DNA from: Novosphingobium subterraneum
GTDB taxonomy: Bacteria > Pseudomonadota > Alphaproteobacteria > Sphingomonadales > Sphingomonadaceae
DNA: 64,000 nt
Assembly (NCBI RefSeq): GCF_000807925.1
Contig: NZ_JRVC01000001.1
Location: forward strand, 124,001-188,000
Direction of reading: 5' to 3'
Shown here: positions 59,470-64,000 of the stretch, in pieces
Layout of the letters: every line of letters begins with the position of its first letter
Position numbering within the stretch: the first letter of the stretch is position 1
The notes under the pieces: generated by a model
What the model was told of the DNA's origin: nothing
Database searches by the model: none
What the model saw: only the letters and a program-made list of their open reading frames with translations
Program-made: the position numbers and the translations under genes

Positions 59470-62000
59470 ACGACAAGCTCGAACTCGATATTCCCGTGCT
59501 GCTGCCGGACCTTCCTGACGCGGCCGATGCTTGCCTGGACCGTCTCGTATCCACGCTGTCTAAGCGCGAAGGCGTCGAGCGGGCGCATGTGATCTGCGTA
59601 GACGGCGACACGCCGGCAGCGCTGTGCATCCATTTCGACGCCGCCAAGCTGCCGCTTCCGCGCTTGCGCGAGATGGTGCGCGCCGCAGGTGCCGAAATCA
59701 CCGAACGCTTCGGCCATGCGATCTGGCAGGTAACAGGTATCAGTCACGAACGTCGTGCGCGCACCGTGAGCGATGCGTTGTGCGCTTTGCCCGGTGTCGT
59801 GCAGGCAAGCGCCAGCACTAGCGGGTTGATCCGGGTCGAGTATGATCGTCGCGAGACTACTGAAGAGGAGGTGCGCGCTGCGCTTCGCAAGCTCAAGGTG
59901 AGCGTTGGCAAGCGGGTCGCTGCAGACGAACATGCCGGCCATGAACGCGGTTCCAGGGGCCACGGCGCGGGCGAAGAAGTGCACGGCACCGGCGAGGCCC
60001 ACGACCATGGCCACGCCGAGTTTCTCGGCCCCAATACCGAGTTGATCTTCGCGCTTGCCTGCGGCGCGCTACTGGGGATCGGCTATGCGATTGAGACGCT
60101 GGCTGCCGGCGCACCGGAGTGGCTGCCCACGGCCAGTTATGTCGCAGCCTATTTCTTCGGCGGTTTCTTCACGCTGCGCGAGGCGATCGACAATCTCAGG
60201 CTGAAGAAGTTCGAGATCGACACGCTGATGTTGGTCGCCGCCGCCGGCGCCGCTGCGCTGGGCGCATGGGCCGAAGGCGCGCTGCTGCTGTTCCTGTTCA
60301 GCCTGGGACATGCGCTTGAGCATTACGCGATGGGACGCGCCAAGAAGGCGATCGAGGCGCTGGCAAAGCTCGCCCCGGAAATCGCGACCGTGCGTCGCGA
60401 CGGGCAGATCAGCGAAATCCCAGTCGCGCAGATGGTCGTCGGCGACGTTGCAATCGTCCGCCCGAACGAGCGCCTGCCTGCTGACGGCTTCGTCATCAAG
60501 GGCACCAGCGCGATCAACCAGGCCCCGGTGACGGGTGAAAGCATCCCGGTCGACAAGGTGCCGGTCGCCAATGCCGCAGCGGCGCGGGCAAAGCCTGATG
60601 CAGTGGACGCGGCAAGCCGGGTTTTTGCCGGTACGATCAACGGGAGCGCCGCGATCGAGATCGAGGTGACACGCCGTTCAAATGAAAGCGCGCTCGCCAA
60701 GGTCGTGAAGATGGTGAGCGAAGCGGAGACGCAGAAGTCGCCGACGCAGCGCTTCACCGACCGGTTCGAGCAAATCTTCGTACCTGCTGTCCTCATCTTC
60801 TCTGTGCTCCTGCTGTTTGCATGGGTGGTCGTCGACGAGCCGTTCCGCGACAGCTTCTATCGCGCGATGGCGGTGCTGGTGGCGGCAAGCCCATGTGCGC
60901 TTGCGATTGCAACGCCAAGCGCGGTGTTGTCGGGCGTTGCCCGTGCAGCGCGGGGCGGCGTGCTCGTGAAGGGTGGTGCACCGCTCGAAAACCTTGGGTC
61001 ACTCAAAGCGATCGCTTTTGACAAGACGGGTACGCTGACTGAAGGGCGTCCGCGCATCACGGATGTCGTGCCCGTCGATGGCGCCGATGAAGGCGAGTTG
61101 CTGGCGCTGGCGGTCGCCGTCGAGGCGCTAAGCGACCATCCTTTGGCCCAAGCTATCGTCAGGGACGGCCGCGACCGTCTGAACGATCGCGCCATGCCGA
61201 CTGTCGGCGACCTCAAGAGCCTGACCGGTCGAGGCGTCACCGCGAGCGTGGATGGCGAGACGGTCTGGATCGGCAAGGCCGAGATGTTCGGAAGTGAGGG
61301 CATTCCAGCGCTGGGGCAGGGAGCGCAAGACGCGATCACGAAACTGCGCGAGAACGGTCGCACAACGATGGTGGTTCGCAAGGGGGACCGTGACCTGGGC
61401 GCGATCGGCCTGATGGACACGCCCCGCGCAGCGGCAAAGACCGCGCTGCGCCGGCTGCACGAGATGGGCGTGTCGCGGATGATAATGATTTCTGGCGATC
61501 ACCAGAAAGTCGCCGAAGCGATCGCCAAAAAAGTCGGGATCGACGAGGCATGGGGCGACCTCATGCCTGAAGACAAGGTCGCGGCAATCAAAAAGCTTGC
61601 CGGCGAGGAAAAGGTCGCGATGGTGGGCGACGGCGTCAACGATGCGCCGGCGATGGCAAGCGCGACGGTCGGCATCGCGATGGGCGCAGCGGGTTCGGAT
61701 GTAGCGCTGGAGACGGCAGATGTGGCGTTGATGGCCGATGATCTTGCGCATCTACCATTCGCGGTCGGCCTAAGCCGGCACACCCGCAGAATAATCCGGC
61801 AAAACGTCTTCGTCAGCTTGGGTGTCGTCGCCTTCCTCGTGCCTGCCACCATTCTCGGCCTCGGTATTGGGCCTGCGGTGGCGGTTCATGAGGGATCAAC
61901 GCTGCTCGTCGTCGTTAATGCGCTCAGGCTGCTGGGCTACCGCGAACGAGCAATCATTGCTTTGAACCGCCCCGGGATTGCCGGAGGCCCCAACTCCTGA
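59466..62000 (+). CDS. P1B-4-type heavy-metal-exporting ATPase
   Basis: The ATG at 59466 follows AAAGGAGGTCGTC; the frame is open to 59340 only inside the CDF gene. The 844-residue protein has two HMA-like segments (about 10-80 and 85-150) without CxxC, and a His-rich linker (HAGHERGSRGHG near 160 to AHDHGHAEF near 185). The motor has TGES (near 355), SPCALAIATP near 480 in place of [12 protein letters not shown] near 515, HPLAQA near 560, GDGVNDAPA near 725 and a last-helix motif HEGSTLLVVVNALRLL near 805. SPC with HEGxT...NALRLL defines the P1B-4 group, which moves Co, Fe, Zn or Cd. It ends the metal operon. Confidence 0.92.
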   Translation: MNDKLELDIPVLLPDLPDAADACLDRLVSTLSKREGVERAHVICVDGDTPAALCIHFDAAKLPLPRLREMVRAAGAEITERFGHAIWQVTGISHERRARTVSDALCALPGVVQASASTSGLIRVEYDRRETTEEEVRAALRKLKVSVGKRVAADEHAGHERGSRGHGAGEEVHGTGEAHDHGHAEFLGPNTELIFALACGALLGIGYAIETLAAGAPEWLPTASYVAAYFFGGFFTLREAIDNLRLKKFEIDTLMLVAAAGAAALGAWAEGALLLFLFSLGHALEHYAMGRAKKAIEALAKLAPEIATVRRDGQISEIPVAQMVVGDVAIVRPNERLPADGFVIKGTSAINQAPVTGESIPVDKVPVANAAAARAKPDAVDAASRVFAGTINGSAAIEIEVTRRSNESALAKVVKMVSEAETQKSPTQRFTDRFEQIFVPAVLIFSVLLLFAWVVVDEPFRDSFYRAMAVLVAASPCALAIATPSAVLSGVARAARGGVLVKGGAPLENLGSLKAIAFDKTGTLTEGRPRITDVVPVDGADEGELLALAVAVEALSDHPLAQAIVRDGRDRLNDRAMPTVGDLKSLTGRGVTASVDGETVWIGKAEMFGSEGIPALGQGAQDAITKLRENGRTTMVVRKGDRDLGAIGLMDTPRAAAKTALRRLHEMGVSRMIMISGDHQKVAEAIAKKVGIDEAWGDLMPEDKVAAIKKLAGEEKVAMVGDGVNDAPAMASATVGIAMGAAGSDVALETADVALMADDLAHLPFAVGLSRHTRRIIRQNVFVSLGVVAFLVPATILGLGIGPAVAVHEGSTLLVVVNALRLLGYRERAIIALNRPGIAGGPNS

Positions 62001-62015
62001 GAGGAAGGGTCTACG

Positions 62016-62270
62016 ATGAGCAAGACGACGAACAAGTTTGCACCGGAGGTTCGTGAGCGGGCCGTCCGCATGGTGCTGGACCACCAAGGCGACCATTCGT
62101 CCCGCTGGGCGGCGATCACATCCATTGCCGAGAAGATCGGCTGTTCGGGGCACACGGTGCTAGAGTGGGTAAAGAAGACTGAGGTGAACAGCGGCAAACG
62201 TGCTGGCGTTCCCACCGAACTGGGCGTCACCTCAAGGTTTGTTCGCCAGACAACGATTTCTCGGACATAA
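62016..62270 (+). pseudogene. IS3-family orfA, broken by a Tn3-type end
   Basis: The product begins as a normal IS3 OrfA ([47 protein letters not shown], given here as landmarks of the helix-turn-helix) and reads GKRAGVPTE. At about 62219 the IS3 sequence stops and the frame runs into foreign sequence ([10 protein letters not shown]...) before a stop at 62270. The missing leucine zipper and orfB show that the insertion sequence was destroyed by the Tn3-family element at its right. Confidence 0.85.
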
Positions 62271-62272
62271 GC
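62222..62272. repeat. Probable terminal repeat of the Tn3-family element
   Basis: The sequence after the IS3 break begins GGGCGTCACCTCAAGG and ends near CATAAGCG, followed at once by the transposase stop region. A GGG(C/G)GTCACC start and a TAAG end fit Tn3-family terminal repeats. The outer boundary is inferred from where the IS3 homology ends (62219-62222). The other end lies outside the window. Confidence 0.6.
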
Positions 62273-62282
62273 GGAACATGGG

Positions 62283-64000
62283 CTACGCTACACGCTTCAA
62301 CCGCGCCATTGGCTCGTTGAGTGGGTGGAATTCACCTGCTGGAAGTCGCCTGGCCTGCTCCCAGAGGTAATCGCCGGTCAGACTGATGTGCGCCCAGCCC
62401 ATCGGAGAAAGGTGCGCAAGCAGTGCCGCATCGAACGTCGTGCCGACAGCGTTGAGGTGCTGGGCGGCCCGGTCGAGATAGACCGTGTTCCAGTAGGAAA
62501 TCGCCGCAATCAGCAGGTTCAGCCCAGATGCGCGAAATTCCTGATTTTCCAGCGAGCGATCGGTGAACCGACCCTGCCGGTTGGTATAGATGGCGGCGGC
62601 AAGCGTATGCCTCGCCTCGCCTTTGTTGAGACCGGCCTGACAGGCACGTCGCAGTTCCGGTTGTTCAAGCCAATCGAGCGTGAACAAAGTGCGCTCGATA
62701 CGGCCCAGTTCAGCCAATGCAAAATCCAGCCTGTTCTGGCGTTTGTAGGCGGCAAGTTTTCGCAAGATTACTGACGGCGCCACCGTGCCATCCTTGATTG
62801 AGGCGACAATCCTGACGATGTCATCCCAATCGGCCTCGATCGCTGCCGTTTTGATGGTGCGGCCCATCAGATTTTCGATGCCCTTGTATGTCGATGGCGC
62901 AGCGATCGAACCCAGCTTGCGGTCGCCAATATCGCGCAGCCGGGGCGCGAAGCGGAACCCGAGTAGGTGGCAGAGTGCGAAAACATGATCGGTGGCGCCG
63001 CCGGTATCGGTATAGTGCTCATGCAACGGAAGGTTGCCGGCGCCCAGGACAAGCCCGTCGAGCACGTAAGGCGCTTCACCTGCCGTCGCGGACATGATCC
63101 GTGATCCGAATGATGCGAAGTGATCGGAAAGGTGAGAATAGATTTTCACGCCAGGTTCGGCGCCATATTTGGCATTGACGTCCGCCGCCCCTGAACGGCT
63201 CCGCCCCGACCGGAAGAACTGGCCATCGGACGACGAACTGGTGCCAGCGCCCCAATGCCGCGCGAAGGGTAATTCGTGATGGGCTGAGATGATCATGGCC
63301 AGCGCGGCCTGATAGTTCTCGGGTGAAAGATACCAGTTGTGGGTCCATGCGAGTTGGGCATAGCTGACGCCTTCGCTGGCATTGGCCATCCGCTCCAGCC
63401 CGAGGTTGGTGCCATCAGCCAGAATTGCGGCGAGTACCGTGCTGGGGTTGTCGTGCTCCTTGCCTGAGCGCAGGTCACGGAATGCGTTCAAAAAACCAGT
63501 GCGTTCGGCGACTTCAAGCAGCAGCTCGGTGATGCGCACGCGGGGAAGCAGGGTATCGAGCTTGCGATCGAGGGCTTCAGCTTCCGGTGGGGTGACAGGC
63601 GGCATTTGCTGAAGCTTGAGCCGGTCTCGTTCGAGCGACACTCCCTCAAGCTTGTTTGTTTTCAACTGCTTGGCAAATCGGCGCAGCCGCCAGTCAAGAT
63701 TTCGTGCCCGGTCAGCGAGGTAGGATGCAGCATTTGAATCGAACGGAAGCACATCCGCCACTTTGGCGGCGTCGCGCCGACCCAGCAAATAGGCATCGAA
63801 GCGCTGATAGTTGCGGGTTCCCTCGATCCATACATCACCGGCGCGCAAACGATCACGCAAGGTTGCCATGATCGCAATTTCATAACGTCGGCGGTCGATA
63901 CGGCCGCTTTCGGTGATGAGACGCTTCCACTGCCGATTGGGGAATGGCAGTGGAACGCCATCGGGAAGGTCGCGCGACTTTCGTGTGTTCGCATCGCGAA
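62283..64000 (-). CDS. tnpA: Tn3-family transposase TnpA, C-terminal part (cut by window end)
   Basis: The frame is open across 63869, where an internal ATG lies, to the window edge: RYEIAIMATLRDRLRAGDVWIEG is continuous and typical of Tn3 TnpA. About 572 residues are present. The DDE domain is complete: TNLGLERMANASEG near the first Asp, DGQFFRSGRSRSG, EHYTDTGGATDHVFALCHLLGFRFAPRLRDI (second Asp and context), NLLIAAISYWNTVYLDRA (the Glu region is near), and the end SPMGWAHISLTGDYLWEQ. It transposes the flanking element by a replicative mechanism. Full-length members have about 970-1000 residues, so roughly 400 lie outside. Confidence 0.95.
   Translation of the reverse strand, partial: RDANTRKSRDLPDGVPLPFPNRQWKRLITESGRIDRRRYEIAIMATLRDRLRAGDVWIEGTRNYQRFDAYLLGRRDAAKVADVLPFDSNAASYLADRARNLDWRLRRFAKQLKTNKLEGVSLERDRLKLQQMPPVTPPEAEALDRKLDTLLPRVRITELLLEVAERTGFLNAFRDLRSGKEHDNPSTVLAAILADGTNLGLERMANASEGVSYAQLAWTHNWYLSPENYQAALAMIISAHHELPFARHWGAGTSSSSDGQFFRSGRSRSGAADVNAKYGAEPGVKIYSHLSDHFASFGSRIMSATAGEAPYVLDGLVLGAGNLPLHEHYTDTGGATDHVFALCHLLGFRFAPRLRDIGDRKLGSIAAPSTYKGIENLMGRTIKTAAIEADWDDIVRIVASIKDGTVAPSVILRKLAAYKRQNRLDFALAELGRIERTLFTLDWLEQPELRRACQAGLNKGEARHTLAAAIYTNRQGRFTDRSLENQEFRASGLNLLIAAISYWNTVYLDRAAQHLNAVGTTFDAALLAHLSPMGWAHISLTGDYLWEQARRLPAGEFHPLNEPMARLKRVA

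Noticed and set aside
62283..63869. A transposase starting at the ATG at 63869
   Set aside because: The same frame is open to the window end with conserved Tn3 TnpA sequence before that ATG, so the gene is a partial C-terminal part and not a short complete one.

Overview
The window is GC-rich DNA with Shine-Dalgarno-led genes packed into overlapping operons. The protein families and the gene order of the transfer operon (F-type with an S26 peptidase between trbI and traW, plus an inserted dsbC) suggest an alphaproteobacterium, most likely a sphingomonad. It reads as a stretch of a conjugative plasmid or integrative conjugative element carrying accessory cargo; that assignment is inference from gene content, with no search behind it.

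Layout. (1) 1-3.3 kb: the end of a copper cluster (C-terminal part of a CopA ATPase, a DUF2933 membrane peptide, a SnoaL-like secreted protein) and a helix-hairpin-helix/nuclease-like protein. (2) 3.7-15.5 kb: a serine recombinase, then a minus-strand five-gene defence operon: SNF2-type helicase, DUF4391 protein, type III Mod methylase, AlbA/Schlafen-type ATP-binding protein and type III Res helicase-nuclease. (3) 15.5-24.8 kb: a thermonuclease-like protein, a DUF6035/CoiA-like protein, a WYL regulator, a divergent sbcD-sbcC pair, a GntR/FCD regulator and small unknown genes. (4) 24.8-43.6 kb: an almost gap-free minus-strand F-type type IV secretion operon (traA-L-E-K-B-dsbC-V-C-orf-trbI-S26 peptidase-traW-orf-traU-trbC-traN-orf-traF-H-G). 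No relaxase or coupling protein lies in the window. (5) 43.69-43.83 kb: an array of seven ACCACGTGGT-like sites at exact 22-bp steps between traA and a divergent pair of small putative DNA-binding genes. (6) 44.9-46.1 kb: a small membrane protein and a VirB1-like lytic transglycosylase. (7) 46.8-62 kb: a divalent-metal island: two small secreted Cys-rich products, YnfA, a MerR regulator with a classic 19-bp-spacer promoter driving a CDF transporter and an SRPBCC-DUF3703 fusion, then czcCBA, an SRPBCC protein, two MliC-like lipoproteins, an orphan FliE-like protein, a ZIP transporter, a second CDF transporter and a P1B-4-type ATPase. (8) 62-64 kb: an IS3 orfA broken by the end of a Tn3-family transposon whose transposase runs off the window.

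The most notable items are the 22-bp phased operator-like array, the composite type III restriction/SNF2/AlbA operon with a nearby WYL regulator and SbcCD, the FliE homologue inside a metal-efflux operon, the SRPBCC-DUF3703 fusion, and very short genes (49 and 40 codons) that ordinary gene callers may miss. All family names come from reading motifs by eye.
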